64,000 nucleotides of DNA from contig CAJNAR010000009.1 of the NCBI GenBank assembly GCA_905220665.1, positions 186,001-250,000 on the forward strand, given 5' to 3'. Within the stretch, counting starts at the first letter, position 1. The number at the start of each line of letters is the position of its first letter. Source of the stretch: Albugo candida. Lineage: Eukaryota; Oomycota; Peronosporomycetes; Albuginales; Albuginaceae. Made by a program: the position numbers and the translations under genes. Of this stretch, positions 23,601 through 34,989 are shown one piece after another. A model generated the notes under the pieces. The model worked only from the letters and a program-made list of their open reading frames with translations. It was not told where the DNA came from and searched no databases.

Positions 23601-26600
23601 TTCTTTTTTAACGGTTCATTGGCTATTTCCATCTTATGTCTTTCCATCATGTGCTTTCGCATCTTAGTCTAAGTATTTATGTCCCCGCATTCCAGAAAAC
23701 TGGGTTTTGCTCACCTCAGCCCACCTGTCTTTGTCTGTTCATTCCAGCTTCGAGATGATATGGGTACATAACCTTTGAGCATGAATCATGAAACCATAAC
23801 GGAGGGTTGACTTTTCTGCACACTTCAGTTGCGTTGCGTTTGTGGTGAAAGCGGTCAAGTTTTTATCCTTCCTAAGTACCAGCTCACTTGGGTCTCGAAT
23901 ATGAGAGTGAATGACGCTTCAAATTGGTCGTATTTACGTGTGTACTGATCGCTTTCGTAATATGAGCAATAAGCCAAACACTGAGGGTGCGTTCAGCTAT
24001 GTGTTCTCAGCTAGCTATGAAATTTTTGGATATTTCACCCACCGACCCCTTTATCGCTGTGCTGGATGTAGCTTCATCCTCCTTTTTCCTTCTTTATTTT
24101 ACACTTCATGGTATACCACCATTTCTGGTCACGGAAGGATTGGTACAATTTTTCTCGAAGAATTGTACTACCTCTAAAAACAAAAGTCTCATGAATTCTC
24201 TGCATTACCACAACAGACGCTCGGGTAGCAGACTAACAATGTACAGGATTATTAAAAGACATTCTTTTTCCTGCTATTCTGCAATTCAAATACTATATAT
24301 GTGTTTTTCATACATAGTATTTGAATTGCAGAATCCATTATATGAATGACGAAAGGTAGGATCGAGGGGGGGGGGGTATTCCATGGCACGTCCGGATTTA
24401 GCACATGTATACCCAATCACGAAAATTGACCACTGTCTGTCATGCACTCATGATTGAATTTTCAGGTTAAGATGATAGTCAGACCTTTTGCCAAGTCTCT
24501 CTTTTTGTTTGAAAAGAATTGAAGTATGCACCAGTTTCTTAGCTCGTACCAATATGAAGAATTGGGTGAGAGCTTCAGTGACAAACAATACGCCATGAAG
24601 AACGCTTACATATTATATATAGTTCTATGAGGGATGATGCAAGCTCCTACTTCGTTGTTAATCGTAGCAATGAATTTTGTAGAAGATGATTTCTCTCATC
24701 ATTCAATACAAGCAACGCAGCCGAAGTAAGAACAATTTAGTATTATACATTTGCTAATTCTCCATATCCCTCTATTCTGAGAAAAGAATCATTCCTTAAA
24801 CACGTCGACAATACACTGCTGCAAACCAGAAATTTATCCGTATGTGTTGGCGTGCAAGCGCATTCGTTAATAGGTCCGAAGCGTATGCGATACTGTAAAA
24901 GCATCTTCTTTGTCGTATACAGGCCCCACACTTACAGCTGCTTTCGAATCAAGAGCTTTTTTTAGGATGGTAAAATACTCGGTAAGTTCAATTCGAGCTG
25001 CGGTGAAAGCTCTCACACACCCAAGTCATGTGGAATAAGAAGATTTCAAATAAGACTTATCGCTTGCAGTGGCAGGATGAGCTCATAATTTTATGTATTG
25101 TGCAAGTCATTCATAGATATAAGCGAGTTAGCCCTGTCAGGCTTCCTATTGTTGATATTACTAACGATGTCTGTAGTATAGGGTGGAATTTTCCAACAAC
25201 GTCTGAAAAGTTCACTGTGTAAGAACTGTGATTTGCCTGTGGCTTTGTACCGCTTCTGAGGTGACCATTGTTTGGACTAGGTATTTTTTGATCACTTAAA
25301 AACTTAAAACGAAGCGATAAATATGACGGGTGGATAGCCTAGCTATGCCTTCCACATAGAGCAGTGTTGGACCCTTGCTAAGTTGAATATAAGCGAAGAG
25401 AAAAATTCAAATCTATCTGGATCCATACTTTGCCGGGTGTGGTGGGTAATGGTAGGTAAATGCAAACCAGTGGGATGTGAACGTATCTGTACATCATTGT
25501 ATTGGATAGTACACATCAGTCTTGTTCATGTCTATTGGACAAAAAACCAATAGCTGTGGGTGGAACGTTCCTCAAGGCTTAGACTATCGAGTGCAATGAA
25601 CTAAGGACCTGAGCGGATCTATTGGAAAACAAGACAAACGTGCAGAATATTGTTACGTAGTGTTACAGGATTATTCCTTCTAGCCCTCCGATATAGGGCC
25701 TCGAGTAGTCTAATCCGGAGACCACTCTCCCAGCGTATAAAAGCAAAGCTTCCTCGAAAACAATTTGACGACGATAAGTATTCTGATGATATAGATAGAA
25801 AATCGGACATGAAGATTCGGATGGAATCAGTCATTAGAGCTTTAACTATTTTATACTTCTCTGAGCTTCTTCCCAACAACATCATTTCTAAAGATATGTT
25901 TGTTGTCAATCTATTGTCCTGACTAATAATAGAATAGTCACATAATGTGGCTATGGAATGTATTTCGAGCAGATTTATGGTCATTTATTATTGATTTCAG
26001 AAGCTGGCGAGATCTTCATAACAAACTTGGCCGATATGTGTTCAAATCGTAACTTCTTGTGCTAGGGATCATTATTGAATCAGCCATACTACGGTGGCTA
26101 GGTTTGATTACAGACTGAGTAAAGGAGCTAACGATCAATTACAATTTAGGGTCTCTTCAAGAATCGCACAACTGGGTACTTTGGTGAGTACAAGAAACCT
26201 CAAACATCGAGCAATTCGCTGTAGCCATCATATACACAGAACGCGGCAATCCGCCTTAAGGGTGACATTATGACTATTGCTCTAGAGCGAGAGGCTAACT
26301 TCTTTTCACATATTTAAAGTATCAGACATTGTACTATGATGTATAAAGCGTAATGGTGTAGGGTGGTACATTGCTTGCAAAGTGGTGACCGAAAAATGCA
26401 AGTGGTCACATGCTATGGAAATATCTTTTCACAAGTATCAAGTAATAATCGATTGGACTCGTTGATTTTGCGTACCGATCCGTAAGAGAACAGAACATCT
26501 AAAGCGGTACGAAAGCAGCCTTAGTTCTCTATTAGATACGAAATGTGCACTGCACATTTACAGAAATATATCATGATGTCATTTCTCAATCTAATGAAAT
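23601..26600. other. Long gene-poor stretch with one strong hairpin
   Basis: No gene recognised; frames at 23911-24349 and 25650-25922 start with non-ATG codons or lack motifs. A 26-bp inverted repeat is listed separately. Confidence 0.4.
24278..24333. repeat. Near-perfect inverted repeat (stem about 26 bp, short loop)
   Basis: ATTCTGCAATTCAAATACTA on the left returns as TAGTATTTGAATTGCAGAAT on the right, with a short T-rich loop (GTGTTTTT) and one mismatch near it. The stem is too long for chance; it could be a tiny foldback element or a hairpin RNA precursor. Confidence 0.75.
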
Positions 26601-26609
26601 TCTACCACC

Positions 26610-27435
26610 TATCAGGCGATTGGACAAGATAACTTACTTTACGCGAGGACTGGTAAATCGCCGGTGTACCGCGTATCACAAACTATAAGGTTTGCGTTTA
26701 AATCGCATCGTGCTTACGGAAACTGTTACCGACCACCGACATATTCTCGTGACCGATCACGTGCAAATTTGAATTAGCATCAGCATTAGGAAGAACCATA
26801 ACCGCGTATTCATGAAAGCTGATGAACATTGACTCAGGATTTACCAGACACCATCGTTCCACATCATCTTCAGCTTTTTCGTCGAAGAAATGTCGCTACT
26901 GTAAAAACTCGGTCATGTCATCGCGGGGTGTTACAAGCTGAACAATAAGGAAAAGCACTCTCAAAACTATCGATGTAAACAATCGTCTGCAAGGGTGCCT
27001 AACTCGTTACCCTTTCTTTCGTGTTCGCTAGAAGAAGTGGAAATTGTCGAAATGGAAGAGATTTTAAAAACAACTATTAACCTTGCTCACCCAGAAAATA
27101 AAACTGCTCGTGAACAAGGAACCTTTGAAGATTCACCTGTCACTATAATGTTTAACAGTGGTGTAAGCTGTGATGTTGTTCGTCCAGGCTTGGTGAAGAA
27201 CATGACACAATCTGGTGTCTCTCAAGTCACAGGCTTAAATGCATATTTAAATAAGGCTCGCTCCATAAAAAAAGGCGTTGCGATCACCCTATTGAATCAA
27301 TATCGATTTCACAATTTACAAGTTATGGAATGGTCATTGGGACCTGCCCATAATGTCATCTTGGGAAAATCATTGTTTACCAATTCTCAACCTCAACATG
27401 ATTGGCGCTCTCATGAAATTTTGGTTTTGCATTAG
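26610..27435 (+). mobile_element. Ty3/Gypsy remnant: gag zinc knuckle and aspartic protease
   Basis: A gag end is visible at 26640-26890, and a zinc knuckle at about 26895-26945 reads CRYC-x4-GHVIAGC (CX2CX4HX4C) only if one base is skipped. The 146-codon frame 26995-27435 then gives a retropepsin-like domain: FNSGVSCDVVRPGLV where active proteases have DSG, and ILGKSLF...HDWRSHEI near the end. The catalytic Asp of DSG is replaced by Asn. The same gag-protease order occurs on the minus strand at 62584-63360, so this is a second copy of that family. RT, RNase H and integrase are absent; a Copia fragment follows 270 bp later. Confidence 0.75.
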
Positions 27436-27699
27436 TGTGTGCCTTCTACATCCACTACTAGACCAAAAACTAGTAAAGTTGCTGTAGGGTTGCTACTGCG
27501 GACTTCAAGAGAAAATTCAGGATGTATGAGAATGATTAAGTATATCGCGTAAAGATCTGCGATGTTATCAATGAGAGTGATACGGTAGCACAATCGATCC
27601 CTACTCTTTTGGATATATTCAAAAATGTCCAGAACAACGTCCTGATGGACTACTACCCTCAGATTTTGATCTAACCTTACAACCAAATTGAGGTCCTAG

Positions 27700-29805
27700 C
27701 TATGCGTGCGGATTTCCTCGTTCTTTCTGGGGAGATGCCGTGGAGTACGCAGCGAACATACTTAATCGAAGTCCGAGCCGCTATAACAAAATCAGGGCAT
27801 CACCTCTCGAAGTTTTGACTGAAAAAGTACCAGATTTGAGTTCGATTGTGGGTTTTGGCGTACTATGTACTGTGTACAGAGACCCGCACAAGAATTCTCT
27901 ACAACAGCGAGCACTGGTTGGAATAATCATCGGCAAAAGTGATAAGATGAAGGAATTTCGTGTATATTTGAAGAAAGAAAGGTTGGTCGTTGTTACTCAG
28001 CATGTCAAGAATATCGAAACTTTGACTGCACAAACTTCGCATGTTCAGCGTGGAATTGAACCTAGTATCATCGATAGAGGCGAGACGTCAGAAGGAGATG
28101 ATGCAACAATTGCCTTGTACGATAATGCTGCAGATAAAGTGACTCACGATGTTGCGAAAAGGATGAAGGAAAAGTCTTCGCAAAGATCGCGACATGTGAC
28201 GCGTTCGACAACACGACCTCCCGCGATGGATGGTCAGCAGAAGGTGATAGCTGAAGAAGTGGTGAATCACATTGCTGAGTGCGATCCAGCTAACCAAGGC
28301 AAAGCTATCAAGAGCTCGAAGGCGCACGAATGGAATAATGCGATGGAAGAAGAAATTTCTGATTTGATTCGCCTAGGAGTTTTCGAAGTCATCAAACGAC
28401 CTCGGAACAGCAATGTGTTGCACAGCAAAATGGTTTCAAGACAAGACTTGCGCCGAAGGCAAAATTTAGAGATTCAAAGCTCGACTTGTTGCATGTGGAA
28501 ACGAGTAAAAGCTCTGAGTAGATTTCTTTTTAACTTTTACGGCGGTCATGGACATGTCAGCAGTGAAAATCATGCTGGCTCTGGTGGTTATTTGGGCACT
28601 TCCTGCTCACCATGGCGACGTACCAAACGCATATTCTCAGGCAGACAAAGAAAGTGGGCTGGACATTTTCCTGCATGTACCAGACGGGATGGTGTTTACA
28701 CATCAAGAGCTCCAAGAGTTTGGAGTTAGAAGCCGCAGTGAACTTGTATTGAAATTGCAGAAGGCACTATACGGTCTCAAGCAGGCCGGTCGATTATGGA
28801 GCAAACTGCTTCATATGAAACTTACTGAAGCTGGATATGGGCGCTTCATAACGGATATGTGTCTTTATTTCAAGTTTATTGGCGACAACATCATCGTGGT
28901 TGGGGTATACGTAGATGACCTTCTCGTTACATCGACAAGTGCCGATTTGATTCAAGATGTCTTCAAAGAGTCTCGCGTCCTTGTCCATCAAGAAGCTTGG
29001 CCCAATTCGCATCAACACCACCGAGAAAGGCGGATACGTTCTGGATCAGGAAGCGGCGATCGATGATCTTCTTCGTGATGCGGGGATGAGCTTGATCAAA
29101 TCGTGCGCACGCCAATTGGCGATGATAGCTACGAGGTATCTTTGGGTAACGAAGATCTGCTGCTGGTTCATGGGAACGATCTTCAGCCTACAGTCAAGAG
29201 TTTTCTATCTCTCGTAGGCAGTCTGCTATGGGGGTCACGTTGCACCCGACCCGACATCGCTTTCGCTGTTCACAAGGCAAAAAGACAAACACATCAGCCA
29301 AGTTTTCGCGATTGGAATCTCGCAAAACGCATCGTACGTTACCTGAAGGGGAGCAAGACGCTCAAGCTTCACATGGTCGCTGACCCAAGTACTGATTCTC
29401 CGCTGAATTTTGCGTCATTCAGCGATGCAGATTTTGCACCGGACAAGGCGGATCGCAAGTCGTTGACCGGAGCCGTCGTGATGATGAATGGCAAGCTTGT
29501 CAGCTGGACGTGCAAGAAACAGGGTGGTATATCGCTGTCCACGATGGAAGCTGAGTTTGTCGCTGTTTCTGACGCGGCAAGAAAGTTACCTGGTGTCCGC
29601 GAACTGCTGCATGAGCTGGCTTGGTCATTGTGACCCCGATGCCAATGATGATTGACAATCATCTGTGTGATCAAGCGAGACGTGCGGTTATTGTACCGCA
29701 TTACGTACCTTCGGACAAACTGATCGCCGACATATTGACGAAGGCGCTCGATTTCCACAAGCTCGACAGTCTGCGCGCACTCGTGAGTTTGCAGTAACCA
29801 CAACA
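27700..29805 (+). mobile_element. Ty1/Copia remnant 1: integrase end, reverse transcriptase, RNase H
   Basis: The fragment begins inside integrase (GFPRSFWGDAVEYAANILNR near 27705; then SPLEVLTEKVPDLSSI). A degraded linker (EWNNAMEEEI at about 28330) leads to reverse transcriptase: GDVPNAYSQADKESGLDIFL, GLKQAGRLWSKLLH and the catalytic VYVDDLLVTST near 28905-28940. RNase H follows: SLVGSLLWGSRCTRPDIAFA, DADFAPDKADRKSLTG, GGISLSTMEAEFVAVSDAAR, and LIADILTKALDFHKL near the end at about 29725-29765. At least three frameshifts divide it (27740-28729, 28548-29066, 29103-29633), so it is inactive. A purine-rich GGCCGAGAAGGAGAG at about 29807-29821 may be the polypurine tract. The 5' half is missing. 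Confidence 0.9.
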
Positions 29806-29821
29806 CGGCCGAGAAGGAGAG

Positions 29822-31929
29822 TTGGAAGATGTCATTTAACGACCTTGCTGTTTGAAATAGTGCGTGATGTTGTAGGTTAAATGCAGACAGGTTACATAGG
29901 AAATACATATGAGAACAGTTGATAACAATTTCACATTTGCAAGAAAAAGAAAGAGGCAGTGTTTTTTAGAGAAAGAATCCGCTTCAAAGATCCAGGAACT
30001 TATAATGGCATTTTGCATTCACTGTTACTGTCAGTTTCTAGAAACGGCTGAACTTCACGGAGAAATGCTGATTCAGCTTGCCAAATCCCTCAACACGATG
30101 CCAGACTCATATAATTTACAAGATCGTATGCGTAAATTACCGTTCTTTGCTTTGATGCAGCTAGTACGGGATTCATTAGGTCCACGAAAATGTGGGTCAA
30201 TTTTCCAATCATAGCACCCAGCATACCCTACCATATGCAGCTATTTCTCTTTATATCTACCATCATAACAATCTCAACACGGCATTATTTGCTCAGCATG
30301 CAAAAAAGGACAGCAAGATTCGACAAAGATGCACCTACCGTTACATCCATGAAATTCTTGAACAAAATTTTTATTGAGCTTCCTCTAGTCTGGATGCAAT
30401 CTTCTTAGAGATGGTAGAGACCACTATCTTTGTCCCTTCTCTACTTGAGCATAATATTTCTATAATCTACTTGAAGAAAAGAAGCGCCATAAGAGAAGTT
30501 TTGTCCACGACGATTGCGCTACTGGATAGAATACTGATTCTATGCAAATAAAACAATTAGCGGAGTTGTGTACTATGATAATCCACAAAGCAGCGAATCT
30601 GATGCTTTTTAGATTCATATGCTGCGTCTTTCAATGAAGTGTGGAAGCACCTTGCGCAGAATTCTCAAATCTTCGGTTCTTATCTTTACTTAGCCCGAAC
30701 ACTGCGTCTAATTTTTGTTTACAACGAGTGTTGTGAGCTACGACCTACATAGCTTTATGATCGAGAAATGTGGATTACAAATCATGGGTCTAATCGTCGG
30801 AATACGAAAGCATTGCCTGGATAGACCACGATTGAAACGTATAGAGAATTGGCGAGATTTTAAGAAAACGTCATTTGCCAAGTCCTTAGTGCAGCGTTTA
30901 AGCACTAACTCAGCGCGTACAAAGAAGAACATGAAATTTTCAAAGTTGCAAGCCTCATTCGTATCACATGGAATATGATCTCAAATCCATACAATACGAT
31001 AAGACGAATGGTGTCTTTTTGAGATTCAAAGCTGTTGCTAGAATATAATCAAACAGCTCGATCGAAAATACTGTTGAGTTTCGAGTTTCGTGCCGAGATG
31101 TGGTAGCTTCAGTGACCCTAAGGTATACATTACGGTAGCAAACGCTTCTTGTTCCGATTAGGTTTGAGTAATCCCGTACAGGAGTTTTTTTGCAGGCAAG
31201 TCATGTTATAGTCCTTTCATAAGTAAAGTGCTATAAAATATGTATGTGTACAAACATGACCAGATGCTCATCTTCAAAGTCATGCGGTGCACTCGATCAG
31301 AGCGAATACAGTATTTTTAAAAGTTCATCCGGGTGATAAGATTCCCCCCAGATGTCTCAACATACATCACTCGTCTACTCTTATACGGCTTCCTATCTGC
31401 CTAAGCTATCTCGTTTCGATATTCCTGGTACGTGATTATTATTTGATTTCCGTCATCAATAACTTTCCCTGTGCCTCATCGCAATATCTTATCTATCTAA
31501 AATCTCATATTCGATCGCCTGAGAACGCGCAATTCCATCAATTGTTTGCATGATCACAAGTTACCTACAACATGACTACATGGTTACTTTGATCTGAACG
31601 TATTGCAAGTGAGTCCATTCTTCACAAATAGGAGCCAACAAACATGCTTAAAGCTGCTATCGGAGACTCGTTGCAACTATTTGTATAGAACGTTCGCATT
31701 GGCTCCCAACTACGAAAGAAGTCGTCGGTGCCCCAAAATGCGAATTCTATGCGAACGATAGACTAAGCGAAGAAGCATCCCAAGGATTTTGATTCTTATT
31801 GATAAGATGTGAGGCTAGGAAATCTGAAGAATCGAAAGCATTTTATAGAAGCATCTGATGGGACGCTTTATGGAACGAGTCTAGTCCTGTTTACTATCCA
31901 GAGATGAACAATTTTATATAGTTTTCTCG
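29822..31929. other. Gene-poor stretch after Copia 1
   Basis: A 101-codon ATG frame at 29909-30214 (KSLNTMPDSYNLQDRMRKLP) and a second block ending HAKKDSKIRQRCTYRYIHEI (to 30377, other frame) look mildly coding and could be exons or a frameshifted gene, but no family is recognised and no splice pair convinces me. The rest shows nothing. Confidence 0.3.
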
Positions 31930-32160
31930 GTGCATGTCATCATGTTTAGATGGTTGTAGATTTCTATGAATCTGGTGCGAAGCTCAGCTTGAGCAAAGCA
32001 TTCTTCCTGTTGTTCAATCGGAACATGCCGCGTCTTCGTATCCCCGGTTTGACCATATGGGATTTGAAGGATTCGGCGAAGCATTTGGCCACATCGTTCG
32101 GCCAGATACTGACAACTCGATGGTTGTATCAAAAAGCACGGTTGAAGAAAACCGATTAGA
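31930..32160 (+). mobile_element. LINE reverse-transcriptase scrap
   Basis: SGAKLSLSKAFFLLFNRN and then LTIWDLKDSAKHLATSFGQI align with SGAKLNLSKLSLLSLNRT and LTIMGPDDSVKYLGVPFGQT of LINE copy A (about 15855-15990). It is strongly diverged and truncated at both ends, so older than copies A and B. Confidence 0.7.
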
Positions 32161-33700
32161 GAACAAGTAATCTCGCATCCCTTCAGCAACTATCATTAAC
32201 GTACCGTCGACTAATCTACCTAGTTTCACTTCATCAAAGTCGTCATACCTAGGCGCAAAAAAAAAATGCGCTACACTTACCTTATGGATACCTTCAGCAT
32301 GCACTGATAGCACATGCCATAGATTACTTAAAAAAACTGCCCGGCACCTTTCGGCCCATACTATGTTTTGTGCCAAATATCAGCGTGTATGTACACTCTG
32401 ATGTGTCAATAAGTCCTGTCATATCGCACTTTACCGCGCTGATTGACACATGTGTGATAAGTGATTTGGATAGAGAAAATTTGTTTCATGCACGATAGGT
32501 GTAATAATGGCTCTTTTTTAGCTGCTATAAGTCGTCTGTGTTCGCCTGTGTTCGTCTATATCGTAAGGTATCAAACCATCAGTTTTCACCAGTTATGCAT
32601 TTTCTGTTGCTGTACTGTATATCGTTCATGAATGGTCTGTCATTCGAAGCTTGACGTATAAGCAAAATTAGAAATTTCCATAAATGGGCACTGATCTTAA
32701 TCGTGCGTCTTCTGACTGGTGGGGTGTATCGATATTTTTTTCAAGACTACAGCGACACAACTGCTTGGAGAAAGTCACCCATTTAGTTTCGTTTTCATTA
32801 CAGTACGGTTTTGGGTTGAAATGCTGCGACAAAGAGATTGAAGAAGAAAAAACGATGTTATCATACCTTCCATATTCCTCATACGCAGCTACATATATGG
32901 AGATGCCGATTAACAATGGCTACATAGCCGTTCTCAGCTACTAACGGCAAATTACCGATCACATCAACAATGGTCTTCAATTAATCATGATATTGGCTCT
33001 CTTGAAGCAGTCATGCATTCACAGGCTTCTTTTACGAACACCCAACGATGAGCACGATTGCTTTGCCATTGGTCTTTTTGTAGTGCTCGCATGCAACCGA
33101 GCATTCCCCCCGCAAGCTTGCTAGATCAACCGATTGGTTTCACCATCAGTCTCACCAGAGAAAAAGCATCTGATGTCGTCTTTCTATACCTGCTTCATCT
33201 ATCATCATGTATACTTCAGCGTGAATTTGCTTTTATCCACTACGATCGTGCCAAACATAATGGACCATGAGGGCCACCGATACCTTCAAGTATGTGGCCT
33301 TGGATGCTCATAAATCTCCACAGCGGGACAAATCTCATTGCTTGTTAGAATGGATGATTTGTTTCATGCATCCGTATCCTAGATTTTCGATTGGTAAACA
33401 ACGACGAACCCTATCATGGATCAATCCAATCAGAGCAAATCTTTAAAGTCGTGGGCGTCTCTATGACGTCAACTCCGTATTCTGAAAACACCTCGCACCT
33501 GTTTTCTTTCCTCTCAAATTTCAGTGTTTTAGCACAGTGTGATTTCAAAACACCAAGTCAAGTCGAATGATAGGGACAATGTCTTTTATTCGAGATTGCA
33601 TCAACTGGAAGAAACGGATGGTAATAAGGAAAGCTTCTTTTCTCTTTCGATCGAGAGGATGGACTCCAAAGCTTCGGTAACCACACTGAACCGTGGAGGA
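32161..33700. other. Intergenic, nothing recognised
   Basis: Short unsupported frames only. Confidence 0.35.
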
Positions 33701-33704
33701 TACA

Positions 33705-33960
33705 TTAATCCATGTCAACTTGTTCTAAAGCGTTCCAATATAAGTAAAGCGATTCATTTGATGATAATGCCCAAGATCGCGTCTTGCTCAAAAGGTACTG
33801 ACTTGATTCCATCTCCTCATTCGGGAGCGCATCACTGACAGTTTGAATTTCTTGAGTCCTACTTTTACTTTCACTCTTAGACCAAAACTTGTGCATCCGA
33901 TACGTCAATTTTGTTAGTAAATTGCATTCTCGCCCAGTACGTGGTGCTGTAGAAGGAATG
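33705..33960 (-). other. Coding-like minus-strand tract, unrecognised
   Basis: An open minus frame of about 80 codons, without a clear start, reads RMHKFWSKSESKSRTQEIQT and then NEEMESSQYLLSKTRSWALS. Composition looks protein-coding, but no family is recognised. It lies downstream of the possible spliced gene at 34105-34435 and may be part of the same decayed locus. Confidence 0.3.
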
Positions 33961-34104
33961 GGATGTCCTTAATGCTCGTTATGCCAATTACATTGATTAT
34001 GAAGACAGAGCGACATCGCTGGAGGAGAATGAACCATACAACGCTCACTTCACTACTGCTATATAGCGTTAACTCTCATGCTGATAGGCTCAGTAACATC
34101 CATT

Positions 34105-34435
34105 TCATCTCGAACAATTGCGATTTCTAGCAAACTTTTCACACGGGTCAATAGAAGAACCGTCTCTTATTTGTTGCAGCTGATACAGATAATATTTGTT
34201 GCTGTAGATATTTGTATTGCATATACATATGGCAATGCAGAATCGATAGCTTTAGTAGATTAATATATCGCAAGGTAAGCGTCGAAGGAAGTAACATATA
34301 CCCAGTTCCCGGTGAGGCCATAAGTCGCGCTAAATGCTCCTTTTCGACTATTTGCCGGCGAAGTAAAATCGTCCTCTTCTTTTGTTCTACGGACAATGGA
34401 ACGCTATGTGAAAATTTATAACGAGACGTAGCCAT
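34105..34435 (-). CDS. Possible small two-exon gene (76 aa), unrecognised
   Basis: Exon 1 (34435-34302) begins at an ATG and gives MATSRYKFSHSVPLSVEQKK and a basic helix-like stretch; a GTATATG donor follows at 34301. A CTACAG acceptor at 34207-34202 opens exon 2 (34201-34105), giving YYLYQLQQIRDGSSIDPCEK and ending NRNCSR-stop. The intron is 100 nt, longer than the 51-56 nt of the three confident genes here, which counts against the model. An alternative acceptor a few bases on opens another readable frame (TRVKSLLEIAIVRDEMDV). No family recognised. Confidence 0.25.
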
Positions 34436-34989
34436 AAAGATTCATTCTTAGTATGAGAAAGCATCTTCACATTCGGAAGCTGTGGATGTAAGCACAATTG
34501 GCTTGTAAAACTCGAAAGATAAGATATAGATATAATAAAGCTGGCTGCTGCGACGTCCCAACCATAAGCATGGCTATTGTAAGATTGCCCCTTACACCCA
34601 GAAGAACGAGGCGAATGTCACAAGACCATTCGTAAAAGTCATTACATGTTTGAGAATTCTTTCTGGATCAAGCGATATTTTTCTTTCCCTTGTTTTGCCG
34701 CCATTTTGAATTGCTTGAGTCTCAGTTTTAAAGTGTGATGGGCCTAATACTGCTTTGAATTGAGACATGTTACATATTTTGATTTTACCATCATGGCATC
34801 TAACCGCCAACACTTTTTTTATAGACTAGGCAATGCAGCAAAATTCATTCGCATCATTCAAGTATTTTCCACCGTTAGGTAAACGCAAAGACGCTTCATG
34901 CGATAAGCCTTCTGCGGTTGTATTTTGGTGTGCTTAACATCATTCCCGGAAGATATGGTCTTGTACAGGAATTTTCTATCGCATCTAAC

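Noticed and set aside
25650..25922. Possible secreted effector-like ORF (hydrophobic start, later acidic stretch)
   Set aside because: It starts with TTG rather than ATG, and no signal peptide plus effector motif is convincing.
29909..30214. 101-codon ATG frame as an intact gene
   Set aside because: No motif, no supporting start context and a second coding-like block in another frame; left as a comment only.
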